Under the pieces are notes generated by a model. It was given only the letters and a program-made list of their open reading frames with translations, did not search any database and had not been told where the DNA came from. This document shows positions 17,452 through 26,006 of a stretch of 40,694 nt of DNA, one piece after another. Position 1 is the first letter of the stretch. Each line of letters begins with the position of its first letter. The position numbers and the translations under genes were made by a program. Origin of the DNA: Pleurocapsales cyanobacterium LEGE 06147 (GTDB taxonomy: Bacteria > Cyanobacteriota > Cyanobacteriia > Cyanobacteriales > Xenococcaceae); the NCBI GenBank assembly GCA_015207585.1, contig JADEWQ010000049.1, positions 1-40,694 on the forward strand, written 5' to 3'.

Positions 17452-17476
17452 AATAGAGTTGAATAATAGCAAAAAA

Positions 17477-17593
17477 TTAAGAATCGGATTGACGGCTACC
17501 CGGAATATAAACTAACCAGCAGAACCCGACAATTAAAAATACCCAGGTCAGCGTTACCTTATCTCCTAACAACCCCCGTAGAAAGTCTTCCAT
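17477..17593 (-). CDS. 38-residue single-pass membrane protein
   Basis: A minus-strand ATG at 17593 opens a 38-codon frame ending in TAA at 17477-17479. The product starts MEDFLRGLLGDKV, has one hydrophobic helix (LTWVFLIVGFCWLVYIP, about 15-31) and ends in the polar GSRQSDS. This is the size and layout of the tiny subunits of photosynthetic or respiratory complexes, but the sequence does not match one I can name. It lies convergent to the 16804 gene, 25 nt from its stop. Confidence 0.55.
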   Translation of the reverse strand: MEDFLRGLLGDKVTLTWVFLIVGFCWLVYIPGSRQSDS

Positions 17594-17828
17594 TGGTATA
17601 ATTCTCTAATTTTTGGTTATGTTATTATTATGCTTAAATCAGCCGTTAAAAGCGTAGATTATTAGCAGTTTTTGATGATTAGCAATAAGTTTGTAGTAAA
17701 AGTTAATTATTAATGAGATGGAAAAATTTTAAGGTTTTAATTTCGCTCATTATCTATTTACTATGACCGATTGCTTATTACTTTTTCTTGACCAATAAAT
17801 TTAATTTTGCCTGATTATTTAGTTTCAA

Positions 17829-18008
17829 TTAATCGTGGAACCAATCTAGACAAATTACCCCTGCCAAACCAATTAAAGATATTCCTCCTAAAAAAAAAGC
17901 TGAATAAGTAATTGGACCACAGCCTAAGTCTGTAGTCATCAGCCAACAGAATACACAAGTAAAAACCAGTAAAATCAAGATTGATCCTAAAAAACTTATT
18001 AGTTCCAG
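17829..18008 (-). CDS. 59-residue two-helix membrane protein with a probable CTG start
   Basis: This frame encodes ELISFLGSILILLVFTCVF, then CWLMTTDLGCGPITYSAFFL and GGISLIGLAGVICLDWFHD, a convincing small membrane protein with two helices joined by a Gly/Pro-containing loop. It has no ATG, GTG or TTG in a sensible place. A perfect AGGAGG (18018-18023) lies nine bases before CTG at 18006-18008, so CTG is the likely start. A competing GTG frame (18033 to 17815) begins upstream of this AGGAGG and yields an unlikely sequence with scattered charged and aromatic residues. The call rests on composition and ribosome-site spacing. Confidence 0.55.
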   Translation of the reverse strand: MELISFLGSILILLVFTCVFCWLMTTDLGCGPITYSAFFLGGISLIGLAGVICLDWFHD

Positions 18009-18045
18009 GAGCGATCGCCTCCTTTTTATTCACTATTAAATTTTC

Positions 18046-18072
18046 TTATACGATTTTTTAAAAATCGTATAA
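18046..18072. promoter_or_regulatory. Perfect 13-bp inverted repeat
   Basis: TTATACGATTTTT, one central T, then AAAAATCGTATAA: 27 nt of perfect dyad symmetry. It lies 38-64 nt before the probable start of the 59-residue membrane protein and downstream of the 18127 gene. It could be an operator or a symmetrical terminator; no T run follows on the minus strand. Confidence 0.55.
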
Positions 18073-18126
18073 ATTTAAGCTCATTGAAGATTAATATGTA
18101 TTCTACTTCACTTCCAACACCTTAAT

Positions 18127-18639
18127 TTAGCTTACAGGTTCGGTGTATCCTTGGATATATTCAGGTTCAAACTGACGTAAGATTCGCGTCGCCTGACGAA
18201 TTAGGGCATCTTGACCTTTAGTCACGATTAAATATTTACCTGCATTGAGACGGTTACGATAGGTAAGCGCATCTCCACTACCCACAGTCCAACCTGTTGC
18301 ACCGCCAACCAAAAATGCACCTAAAGCACCAGAAGCGGCTCCTAAAATACCTCCAATGATGTGATTAACTATATTATTAGCCTCAGAAAATATCTCAATT
18401 CCGGTTAACAGATTAAACAAATAACCCGCTACAAAACCAAAAGGAATTAGCCAATAAACTAGTTTATTTACTCCCTTGCGGGCTTGTTGATTGGGGTCGA
18501 TCAGTCCGAATTGTTCGGCACTTTGATATCCTTTCCCTACGATGGTTATCTGTTCTGTCGGAATTCCTTCTCGTTCAAGGGTAGAATAGGCTTCTTCTGC
18601 TTCTTGTTTGTTTGCTAAAACTGCAATGAGATAATTCAT
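18127..18639 (-). CDS. Conserved membrane protein with general-stress-like N-terminal domain
   Basis: A 170-residue protein. The N-terminal part (MNYLIAVLANKQEAEEAYST, then PTEQITIVGKGY) resembles the small alpha/beta domain of general stress proteins of the 17M/YflT type. A hydrophobic segment (about 60-78) and a Gly/Ala-rich helix pair (IIGGILGAASGALGAFLVGG, a glycine-zipper look) follow. The C-terminal region repeats the alpha/beta theme (AGKYLIVTKGQDALIRQA). Function is unknown. The 18073-18126 spacer leads into the palindrome described at 18046. Confidence 0.7.
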   Translation of the reverse strand: MNYLIAVLANKQEAEEAYSTLEREGIPTEQITIVGKGYQSAEQFGLIDPNQQARKGVNKLVYWLIPFGFVAGYLFNLLTGIEIFSEANNIVNHIIGGILGAASGALGAFLVGGATGWTVGSGDALTYRNRLNAGKYLIVTKGQDALIRQATRILRQFEPEYIQGYTEPVS

Positions 18640-18757
18640 GATTTTTCCTTAATTTTTATCAACTGTAATTTCTGAGCTTTAACGATCGCCCATAATTAAT
18701 TCTGAAATTGGGAAAATAGGGAAAATTGTTAATTGTCTATTCCCTATTCCCCATCAA

Positions 18758-20032
18758 CTAACTGACTACACTGCTAGTTAAAAACTCTTGATGCAGTTGT
18801 CCGAGTTGCTCTAGATACAACTCATCTAGTTGACTTGCTACACTATCCCAACTAAACTTGGTTTCGACTCTTTGTCTGGCTGCTTGTCCCAATTGTTCGC
18901 GCCAGTGGCTATTACCTAAGATGCGGTTTATGGCTTGGGCAAACGCTTTTTCATCTTGTGGTGGAGCTAGCAATCCAGTTTCTTCATGCACTACAGTATA
19001 TTTTAATCCTCCGACATCTGAGGCAATTACTGGCGTACCAGATGCCATTGCTTCAATAGCAACCAAACCGAAAGGTTCGTAGTGACTGGGAACGACACAA
19101 ATATCTGCTGCTGCATAATAGTAAGCTAGGTCGGTATGTTCGACACAACCTAGAAAAGTAGTTATATTTGCTAAATTCAGTTCGCTGACGATACCCTCGA
19201 TGCGTTCCCGTTCTTGACCATCTTTTTGTCCCGGGCGACTGCCGCCAGCAATCATTAATTTTAAATTAGGGTGTTGTCTTACTTCGGGTTGGTCTACCGC
19301 TCTTACCAAGGTTTCGATACCTTTACGAGGATCGAAGCGTCCTACATAAAGAATCACTCTTGTTGCTGGGTCGAGCCCCAACGCTTGTCTAGCTTGCTCG
19401 CGGGAAACTCGACCAAAACGCTCGATATCCGTACCGCAAGGGATGACAGTAATATTTCCCTTATCTGATACGAGCGATCGCATATCTTCTCGCTCTTGAG
19501 GAGAAGTAGCTACCACCATATCGCTGGTTTCTAAGCATTGTTTTTCAACATTGAGGCGAGTATTGGCAATAAAGGGTATGGCAGCAATGGATCTATATTT
19601 AACTGCACCGAGGGAATGGTAAGTATGAATCTGTTTTGCCAGTTGTCGTTTTTTGATCTCCATGCCTACCCAGCCAGAGAGCCAATAATTAGTGTGTATC
19701 AGAGGATAAATGGTTTCCGACTGATTTTGAAAATGGAAAAAAGCTTCGACAAATTCTGGTAGATGCTCGAATAGTTGTTGACGGGCAACAAACTCTTCGG
19801 GTCCTGCGGTTAAACGAATAGTACGACAGTTAGGACTATGTTCGACAATAGTTTCTTGCTGGCGAGCGCTGCGGCGTGTAAACATGTCTACTTGCCAGCC
19901 TTTGCGGGCTAATGCTTCGCCTACTTCTCTAACATAGACATTTTGTCCACCTGCTTCTTCTTTACCAATATTTACTGCTGGGTCGCCGTGAACGGATATA
20001 AAAGCTATTTTTCCTCTTTTCTTAGGCAACAT
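18758..20032 (-). CDS. GT4-family glycosyltransferase
   Basis: A 424-residue retaining glycosyltransferase of GT-B fold. It shows the N-terminal glycine loop GGQNVYVREVGEALA (28-42), IPCGTDIERF, the start of the second Rossmann domain (VILYVGRFDPRKGIETLVRA), and the nucleotide-sugar motif SHYEPFGLVAIEAMASGTPV with Glu residues eight apart. The N-terminal SVHGDPA...GGQNVYV pattern is close to sucrose-phosphate-synthase-like and MshA-like enzymes. Donor and acceptor cannot be fixed from sequence; sucrose or glycolipid and polysaccharide synthesis are the main options. No phosphatase or other sugar gene is adjacent. Confidence 0.88.
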   Translation of the reverse strand: MLPKKRGKIAFISVHGDPAVNIGKEEAGGQNVYVREVGEALARKGWQVDMFTRRSARQQETIVEHSPNCRTIRLTAGPEEFVARQQLFEHLPEFVEAFFHFQNQSETIYPLIHTNYWLSGWVGMEIKKRQLAKQIHTYHSLGAVKYRSIAAIPFIANTRLNVEKQCLETSDMVVATSPQEREDMRSLVSDKGNITVIPCGTDIERFGRVSREQARQALGLDPATRVILYVGRFDPRKGIETLVRAVDQPEVRQHPNLKLMIAGGSRPGQKDGQERERIEGIVSELNLANITTFLGCVEHTDLAYYYAAADICVVPSHYEPFGLVAIEAMASGTPVIASDVGGLKYTVVHEETGLLAPPQDEKAFAQAINRILGNSHWREQLGQAARQRVETKFSWDSVASQLDELYLEQLGQLHQEFLTSSVVS

Positions 20033-20304
20033 AGGTCTAAATTTTTTTTATTGAATTGATATGAATGCTAATTAATTCGTTTTTAGTGTAAAGAGAAAAA
20101 ACTGAATTGACATCGCTCTCGGGAAGTAAATCTTGGATATTGTTGCTTATACTTATCCTGACATTAAGATTAAGTATATATTATTAAACCAAAAATCCCT
20201 AAAGATATAGCAAATAGTTTTAGGGACAATGATTTGGACTAATAAACAGAAGTGTTTGGAGCAAATGTGAATATTTTAATTTCTTATAGATAATTTGTAG
20301 CCAT

Positions 20305-20571
20305 TTACCACCATTTCCGTTCGCCTTCTTCATCTACTCTAGCTTGACGAATCACATCAGATATCTCTTCTGCGTCTTTAACATGATGAAGAGCTTCTTC
20401 GTTTCCTTCTTCATCCTCTGCAACAAAATAAGTGGGAACTGTGTCGTGTCCGGTGATATCCCAATTATCAACAGCAATTTGTTTTTCTTTTTCTTCTAGA
20501 CTTTTAGATTCGTCGATTTTATCTCCTGGATTGATAGTTGAATCTCGATCGCGATTTTCTTGATTATCCAT
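20305..20571 (-). CDS. Small acidic hydrophilic protein
   Basis: An 88-residue, strongly acidic protein: a disordered N-terminal half (MDNQENRDRDS...), then NWDITGHDTVPTYFVAEDEE, HHVKDAEEISDVIRQARV and a basic-aromatic end RKWW. The family is not named with confidence. Such small acidic proteins beside stress genes are common in cyanobacteria. A long spacer follows on both sides, so it is likely transcribed alone. Confidence 0.65.
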   Translation of the reverse strand: MDNQENRDRDSTINPGDKIDESKSLEEKEKQIAVDNWDITGHDTVPTYFVAEDEEGNEEALHHVKDAEEISDVIRQARVDEEGERKWW

Positions 20572-20996
20572 AGTACTTCTCTTTTATTGCTTATTTTTTA
20601 TTGTCTTTCGACTATTAAAAGCGCGATTGAGGTTTATTACATCCATATTTAGTTAGAATTTGAGCAGCACTAATTTCCTACTTAAGTTGTATGAGCATCA
20701 ACTAAGTGCCTAAACACTACACTGATGTCACGATTGAAGTGTCTCTAGAGTTATTGAAGCCTAGAATATTTTTGCTGGATGACTTTAGTTCTGCAATCTC
20801 AAATAAATATCCATAGAAATAAAAAGGCAACTATCAACATTTTTAGCTCAATTAGTGAAAAAAATATTGTTAATGGAAGTTGAAATTTTGCCACTAAAGA
20901 TTGAGCAGTTGCAGACTAAAGTTATTCATGCAACCAGATAGTCAAGTATTTTTATAAATAGCATGGTTTTGCTAAATGATATTTTGTTTTACCTGA
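20572..20996. other. Spacer with a MITE-like inverted repeat
   Basis: 425 nt without a supported gene. Its main feature is the inverted-repeat element at 20782-20922, listed separately. The rest is AT-rich, with nothing else recognised. Confidence 0.5.
20782..20922. mobile_element. MITE-like element or long imperfect hairpin
   Basis: ACTTTAGTTCTGCAATCTCAA at the left end matches the reverse complement of TTGAGCAGTTGCAGACTAAAGT at the right end, with small gaps. The ends pair over about 17 of 21 bases across 141 nt, and partial inner complementarity (AACT...AGTT) continues the fold. There is no coding capacity. Size and terminal inverted repeats suit a miniature inverted-repeat element; a structured RNA is the alternative. 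Confidence 0.4.
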
Positions 20997-21188
20997 CTAT
21001 ACAGCAAGATTTTGTTTTAGCAAATCCTTGATTATATTATCTTTGATCATTAACAGACGTGAAGCTTCCATTAATAAAGAAAGTGCCTGTTCGCGACTCA
21101 TTTCTTCTGCTGACTCCTGAAACAGTCTCATTTTAAACTGTTGTTCCAAAGTTAATTTTAGATTTAATTCAGGGAAGTTCCTTTCCAT
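20997..21188 (-). CDS. nblA: NblA, phycobilisome degradation adaptor
   Basis: A 63-residue protein with the NblA core LTLEQQFKMRLFQESAEEMS, then REQALSLLMEASRLLMIKDNIIKDLLKQ. The LEQQFKxR and MSREQA motifs are the hallmark of the family, which folds as a two-helix hairpin that dimerises. NblA binds phycobiliproteins and hands them to the Clp protease during nitrogen or sulfur starvation, causing bleaching. The presence of phycobilisomes in this organism follows. The promoter should lie in 21189-21643; I looked for a GTA-N8-TAC NtcA box there and saw none with exact spacing. Only one copy is present here. Confidence 0.92.
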   Translation of the reverse strand: MERNFPELNLKLTLEQQFKMRLFQESAEEMSREQALSLLMEASRLLMIKDNIIKDLLKQNLAV

Positions 21189-21643
21189 GGTTGATTTCCT
21201 CTTTATTATTTAGTTTATTACTAGTTTTTTTCGTGATTTTTCCAGAGAGTTGCCTTAGTCCTTATTACTAAAAAATAATTTACTCAAAACTGGAATTAAC
21301 TCTAAGTTATCACTTGGTTAAAAGGAAGACTTCTACCCGAAGATATATCAATATTAACTTTTTTAAACCTAGTGAACAACAAGGACACAAATAAGGTATT
21401 AAAAGACTTGTAGTATGTTCGTGCTCTCAAGGAACTCTATCTGTTGATAGATCCTCGCGGTTAAAGTTTAGTGGTAGTCTTCGTACTGTTTTCCCCAAAA
21501 GTAAGGTCAGAAACGCAAAAAGCTCTCGCTGAGTATATTTAAAAGCTAGAGAGTAATTTCACTCGTTGGAAAGATGTTTCCTAGAGTTGACCTTCGCTAA
21601 TATTATTTAGATACAGAAAGTTTAAGGGAGTAAATAAGTAACT
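21189..21643. other. Spacer between divergent nblA and exported-protein genes
   Basis: 455 nt with no supported ORF. It must carry the promoters for nblA (minus) and the 21644 gene (plus). A short imperfect hairpin (CTCTCGCT...AGCTAGAGAG, about 21523-21554) is the only structure seen. GTAGTCTTCGTAC near 21473-21485 looks like an NtcA box but has N7 instead of N8. Confidence 0.45.
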
Positions 21644-22000
21644 ATGCTATCTAACAAATTCAAAAAAGTTTTCCAAATTTCAGCACGTGTTTTATTAACA
21701 GCCTTTATTTGCTGTTTATTTTTAGTATCTAATTTATTACCCGCCCAAGCGGCTGATAGCAGCAAGACTTCCGGAGAAGCAAAATTGAAAGGAATTCAGG
21801 AAAGAACTGAAGAGATCAAGCGTCCTACTGCTCCATCCATGGATGAAATGATAGAAAAAACCAAGGGAGGCGGAATAAATGAAGTCCAAGGAACAGCAGA
21901 GCGAGAAAAAATGATAAGTCCAGAAAAAGCTCAACAAGAAAGTTCTCCAGAAGAACAAACTAAGGGTTTCCTGGAAAAGCTAACTAACCCAGGCAAATAA
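21644..22000 (+). CDS. Small exported protein
   Basis: A 118-residue protein with a signal peptide: basic MLSNKFKKVFQ, a hydrophobic core (LLTAFICCLFLVSNLL) and an AQA-type cleavage site near residue 36. The mature part is hydrophilic and Glu/Lys-rich (LKGIQERTEEIKRPTAPSMD, GGGINEVQGTAE, PEEQTKGFLEKL) and probably unstructured or helical. It resembles cyanobacterial low-temperature-induced exported proteins in layout; that is a weak resemblance. A GGGAG lies 14 nt before the ATG. Two hairpins follow it. Confidence 0.7.
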   Translation: MLSNKFKKVFQISARVLLTAFICCLFLVSNLLPAQAADSSKTSGEAKLKGIQERTEEIKRPTAPSMDEMIEKTKGGGINEVQGTAEREKMISPEKAQQESSPEEQTKGFLEKLTNPGK

Positions 22001-22066
22001 TATGTAAGTTATTAGTTAAATGTGTTAACTAAAACCAAATCCTAACTATTAAAAATGCTGGGTTAC

Positions 22067-22097
22067 AAGCCCCATAAATAAAATAAATTTGGGGCTT
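22067..22097 (+). terminator. Hairpin downstream of the exported-protein gene
   Basis: AAGCCCCA (22067-22074) pairs with TGGGGCTT (22090-22097), 8 bp perfect with a 15-nt AT-rich loop. There is no T run after it, so termination would be weak alone; it sits before the stronger hairpin at 22115. Confidence 0.5.
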
Positions 22098-22114
22098 AAA
22101 TAAAAAATAAAAAA

Positions 22115-22167
22115 GGTAAAAAGAAAAAAGCTAGGTATGATGCGATCGCACCATACCTACTTTTACC
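22115..22167. terminator. Long hairpin centred on a HIP1 site
   Basis: TAGGTATG-A-TGCGATCGCA-C-CATACCTA (22132-22159) is a 28-nt dyad with one mismatched pair, centred on GCGATCGC. The arms extend outward as GGTAAAA (22115-22121) with TTTTACC (22161-22167), and a T8 run follows at about 22185-22192. It could act as a terminator or as a protein-binding dyad. Confidence 0.6.
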
Positions 22168-22358
22168 TACCTTTAAATAAAAAATTTTTTTTACTCATAG
22201 CAAGGCAAAGAAGGTTTAGATAAATTATTTTGAAGATTTGAATAACGAATAACTCAGATTGATAGTAGAAGTTTTCTCAATTTTTACTATAAAGAAAATA
22301 GAGAGGATGAGCTGATAACAAAGATAAAAGATAAAAATAATGAAATGGGAATTAAGAT

Positions 22359-23492
22359 ATGACCGTAATTAAAGATCGAAAAGAGTCCGCGTCTACTTCA
22401 AAAGAATCTAAAGCAGGAAACTCTACAGCCGAGACTAGCAAAACAGATCGAGTTTTTCAAGCCGGGCAAGATATTTTTAAGACCGCTACAGAAGCAGCAA
22501 CAACAGTCGGAAATATTGCAGAAAAAACAGCAAGTGAATTTTATCAATTAATTGAACAGACTACCGATCGCACCGGACGAACCCTAGAAGCGATCGCCCA
22601 AAATCCCTTATTTCGGTTTGCTGATAAAATTCCTGGAATAGGATGGGGAGTGGGATGGCTTAAGACTGCCATAGGGGAAGTTAATGTCGTCGAAACCCAA
22701 GCAAAGGTAAATAAGTTCAAATCTCAGTATCCAGGAGAAAACGAGAGTCAAATTGCTCATCGTCTTATCGTAGAGAAATCCTTAGAAGCAGGTCGTTTAG
22801 GATTTTTGGCTAATTTCATTCCTCCCATAGCAGCAGCTATGTTGGGTATAGAATTAGTTGCTATAGCCAAATTGCAAGCGGAGATGGTTTATGAAATTGC
22901 TGCCGCTTATGGTTTAGATATTAAAGAACCTGCTCGTAGAGGCGAAGTATTAGCCATTTATGGTTTATCTTTTGGTGGTAATTTTCTAAAAGCAGGTTTA
23001 AATTTTATCGAAATTATTCCAGGGGTTGGAGCAGTAGTAGGAGCTTCTACCAACGCAGCAATGCTCTACGTAATAGGACAAACCTCTTGTCGCTTCTATG
23101 AAGGTAAGAATCACTTTTTAAGTAAACGTCGCTGGCAGCAAGAAAGAGAAAAAGATTGGCAAACTGCCCTAGCCCAATGCGAGATTATGGACCGAATTTT
23201 AGTACATATGGTACGGACTAGTTATCCCGAACGATCCTGGTCTAAAATTTTATCCGTTCTCAAGCGAGTGTCCCCCTCTTCTACTAAAACGGTGGCATCA
23301 GAGCTAGAAAATCCCGAGCCATTGGATGTACTCTTAAACCAATTATCACCAGATTTTGCGCCGCTAGTGTGGCAAAGATGTAACGAAATCGCTCGCCTAG
23401 ACGGAATGATTACGTTCGAAGAACAGAAAATACTCGATGCAATTGCTCAAAAATTTAACCTCGAATTACCCAACAAAGAAAAGGCACTATAG
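22359..23492 (+). CDS. DUF697/EcsC-like protein with TerB-like C-terminus
   Basis: A 377-residue protein. The N-terminal third is polar and helical. The middle has two hydrophobic hairpins: GFLANFIPPIAAAMLGIELVA (about 149-169), and LSFGGNFLKAGLNFIEIIPG then VGAVVGASTNAAMLYVIG (about 208-245). A YGLDIKEPARRGEVLAIYGL stretch resembles DUF697/EcsC-type domains. The C-terminal part (IARLDGMITFEEQKILDAIA) matches the calcium-binding-like helix pair of TerB domains. DUF697 proteins often accompany GTPases; none is fused here. Role unknown, probably membrane stress or trafficking. Confidence 0.65.
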   Translation: MTVIKDRKESASTSKESKAGNSTAETSKTDRVFQAGQDIFKTATEAATTVGNIAEKTASEFYQLIEQTTDRTGRTLEAIAQNPLFRFADKIPGIGWGVGWLKTAIGEVNVVETQAKVNKFKSQYPGENESQIAHRLIVEKSLEAGRLGFLANFIPPIAAAMLGIELVAIAKLQAEMVYEIAAAYGLDIKEPARRGEVLAIYGLSFGGNFLKAGLNFIEIIPGVGAVVGASTNAAMLYVIGQTSCRFYEGKNHFLSKRRWQQEREKDWQTALAQCEIMDRILVHMVRTSYPERSWSKILSVLKRVSPSSTKTVASELENPEPLDVLLNQLSPDFAPLVWQRCNEIARLDGMITFEEQKILDAIAQKFNLELPNKEKAL

Positions 23493-24007
23493 TCTGACTT
23501 AGGAACTATTGGTGCTATTAGCGAAGTTAAGAACAATAATCCGTGCTGCTTGAAAAAGCAAAGTACCAACCACTTGATTACAGCAGTTTTTAGATCGATA
23601 GATTACATTAAAAGTAAAAAGTAAATAAGATTTTAGCTATTAACTTTTGGCTTTATAAAGTTTTGAGTTTTGACCCATTCGCTCCGCTCGGGGCATGGTT
23701 TTGAATTAGGAATTTGTAACTTGCTTATTTATAACTCTTAGCCAAGAGCTTTCTGATTTTTGACTTTTGATTTTGTGTTCTCTTAAGTAATTTTTTTGGA
23801 AAAGTCAATACCTCGGCGGCTACTTTACTGTTCACTGGCTTTAACCTTTTCGCAATCTTAACCGAACACTAGTGCGTAAGTTCTGGTTTATTTCCAGAGA
23901 TTGATTATTTTTCCAAATAAATATTGATACTATACACTGCTATGCCCCCAGTTCGGGCTTCATCAAATAAATTTCTACTAGCTTTAAGCGCAGCTTAATA
24001 GACTTTT
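23493..24007. other. Spacer with degenerate repeats
   Basis: 515 nt without a supported ORF. It contains a short GC-rich palindromic block (CGCTCCGCTCGGGGC, about 23689-23703) and heptamer-like runs (TTTTTGACTTTTGATTTTG near 23757-23775) of the type seen at 35905. The last part leads into the amylase gene. No strong ribosome site is visible before its ATG. Confidence 0.45.
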
Positions 24008-25951
24008 ATGGCATCAGATTCTTCTACTTCATCTTCTCCATCGCTACCTCAAGAGGTTAGTACTGCTGAAGCTCGAGCTGAACTAAAAACTCTAGTTGCT
24101 GAACCTCCATCCGAAACCGAGATAGATTTAGAGTTTCTCTTTACTAGAGATATTGAGTTCCGCCAAGAGACAATTTATTTTATCGTGATCGATCGCTTTC
24201 ACGATGGAGATTCAGAAAATAATGAAGGTCCAAACCCAGAATTGTATGACCCAGAAAAACAAGATTGGGGCAAATATTGGGGAGGGGACTTACAGGGCAT
24301 TATCGACAAATTAGATTATTTAAAAAATTTAGGAGTCACCGCAATTTGGTTGACTCCTTTATTCGAGCAAGTTGAAGCTTTATTTGTAGAACAAGCTGCC
24401 ATTCACGGTTACTGGACTAAAGATTTTAAACGTCTTAATCCTCGCTTTATTGACAAGGATGAAAATCCTTCCCTCAACCAAACTCAAGAAACGAGAGATA
24501 CCACATTTGACCGCTTGATCGAAGAGTTACACAAAAGGAATATGAAGCTAGTTCTGGATATTGTCTGCAACCACAGCAATCCAGACTTTAGCGGTAAAAA
24601 AGGTGAACTCTACGACGATGGCGTAAAAATTGCTGACTTTAATGATGATAAAAATCACTGGTATCACCACTACGGTGAAGTGACGAATTGGGAAGATGAA
24701 TGGCAAGTCCAAAATTGTGAGTTATCGGGATTGGCTACTTTTAACGAAAACAATACCGAATATCGCAACTATATTAAATCAGCAATTAAGCAGTGGTTAG
24801 ACCGAGGTGTGGATGCATTGCGGGTAGATACCGTCAAGCACATGCCTATTTGGTTCTGGCAAGAATTTAACGCCGATATTTACACCTATAGACCGGATGT
24901 TTTTATTTTTGGGGAATGGATTTATAGCAGTCCTCAAGATGATCGTTCGGTAGAATTTGCCAACAACTCCGGCATGACGCTCTTGGATTTCGGTCTATGT
25001 ATGGCAATTCGCCAAGCTTTGGGAACTTGGGATGAGAATGGATTTTATCTAGTCAAAGACGTTCTCGATCTCGATTATCGTTACGACAGTGCAACCGAGT
25101 CGATCACTTTTATCGATAACCATGACATGCACCGCTTCCAAACTCTCAATCCTGACCCAGAGATATTGCGCATGGCGATCGCCTTAATTATGACATCTCG
25201 CGGGATACCCTGTATTTTCTACGGAACAGAACAATACCTGCATAACGACACCAACGGAGATAACAATCCCTATGGCAACAACGATCCCTATAACCGTCCG
25301 ATGATGGAAAAATGGGATAAGGATTCTCCCCTCTATCGCGAAATTTGCTTACTCTCGGGCTTGCGGCGACTGAATCCGGCAGTATCGATGGGAAGTCAGT
25401 GGGAGAAATATATTACTCCTGACGTTTATTGTTACACCCGCAATTATCGAGATTCGGTTCTTTTCGTAGCACTGAATCGGAGAGATCCCGTCACTATCGA
25501 AGCAGTGCAGACAGACTTACCTGACGGCGAGCATACAGACGTGATGTCCCGTAACAAATTAGAAGTCAAAGACGGACATCTCTACAATTTAGAACTGGAC
25601 TCCAAACAAGTTATTGTCCTTTCTCATGTGGGAGAAAGAGTTAAAGGACGAACGATCGTGCGAGTACAGCTCAACGGAGTGCAAACCCAACTCGGTGAAA
25701 CCATTGTCGCGATCGGAGATTGTCCGGAGTTAGGCAATTGGGATATTGGCAAAGCTTATCCCTTGGAGTATATCAACTCCAACACCTGGTTTGGGGAGAT
25801 TCCCTTTGATGAAAGTGTAGGCAAGCTAATTACCTACAAGTATGCAATGTGGCGGGAGGGTCAATCGCCTTTGCGAGAAAACCTAGTGGCTCGTCGCTGG
25901 GTCGTGGCTCAGGAAGGGATAGTCAAATGGCGCGATCGCTGGGCTTCCTAA
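24008..25951 (+). CDS. GH13 alpha-amylase/CGTase-like enzyme with C-terminal CBM20
   Basis: A 647-residue glucan hydrolase or transferase. After a Ser/Pro-rich start, the GH13 barrel shows region I DIVCNHSNP, region II ALRVDTVKH with the nucleophile Asp274, region III FIFGEWI with the acid/base Glu303, and region IV FIDNHD with Asp373. Calcium-binding Asn/Asp residues are present around them. The last 100 residues (from about VRVQLNGVQTQLGETIVAIG) are a CBM20 starch-binding domain with GDCPELGNWD and LITYKYAMWREG. The layout resembles CGTase or maltogenic enzymes but lacks CGTase domain D. No signal peptide is evident, so it probably acts on intracellular glycogen. The cyanophycinase gene lies 55 nt downstream. 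Confidence 0.9.
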   Translation: MASDSSTSSSPSLPQEVSTAEARAELKTLVAEPPSETEIDLEFLFTRDIEFRQETIYFIVIDRFHDGDSENNEGPNPELYDPEKQDWGKYWGGDLQGIIDKLDYLKNLGVTAIWLTPLFEQVEALFVEQAAIHGYWTKDFKRLNPRFIDKDENPSLNQTQETRDTTFDRLIEELHKRNMKLVLDIVCNHSNPDFSGKKGELYDDGVKIADFNDDKNHWYHHYGEVTNWEDEWQVQNCELSGLATFNENNTEYRNYIKSAIKQWLDRGVDALRVDTVKHMPIWFWQEFNADIYTYRPDVFIFGEWIYSSPQDDRSVEFANNSGMTLLDFGLCMAIRQALGTWDENGFYLVKDVLDLDYRYDSATESITFIDNHDMHRFQTLNPDPEILRMAIALIMTSRGIPCIFYGTEQYLHNDTNGDNNPYGNNDPYNRPMMEKWDKDSPLYREICLLSGLRRLNPAVSMGSQWEKYITPDVYCYTRNYRDSVLFVALNRRDPVTIEAVQTDLPDGEHTDVMSRNKLEVKDGHLYNLELDSKQVIVLSHVGERVKGRTIVRVQLNGVQTQLGETIVAIGDCPELGNWDIGKAYPLEYINSNTWFGEIPFDESVGKLITYKYAMWREGQSPLRENLVARRWVVAQEGIVKWRDRWAS

Positions 25952-26006
25952 AAAACAGTTGTTTTCTATTTAATTTAGCTTATAGAGCGGCAACGGAGGG
26001 GAATTT

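Noticed and set aside
17815-18033. 72-residue minus-strand ORF starting at GTG
   Set aside because: It overlaps the 59-residue frame and starts before the AGGAGG; its product is a poor mix of aromatic and basic residues, while the other frame gives clean membrane helices.
21473-21485. NtcA box in the nblA spacer
   Set aside because: GTA-N7-TAC instead of GTA-N8-TAC, and no well-placed -10 element could be assigned.
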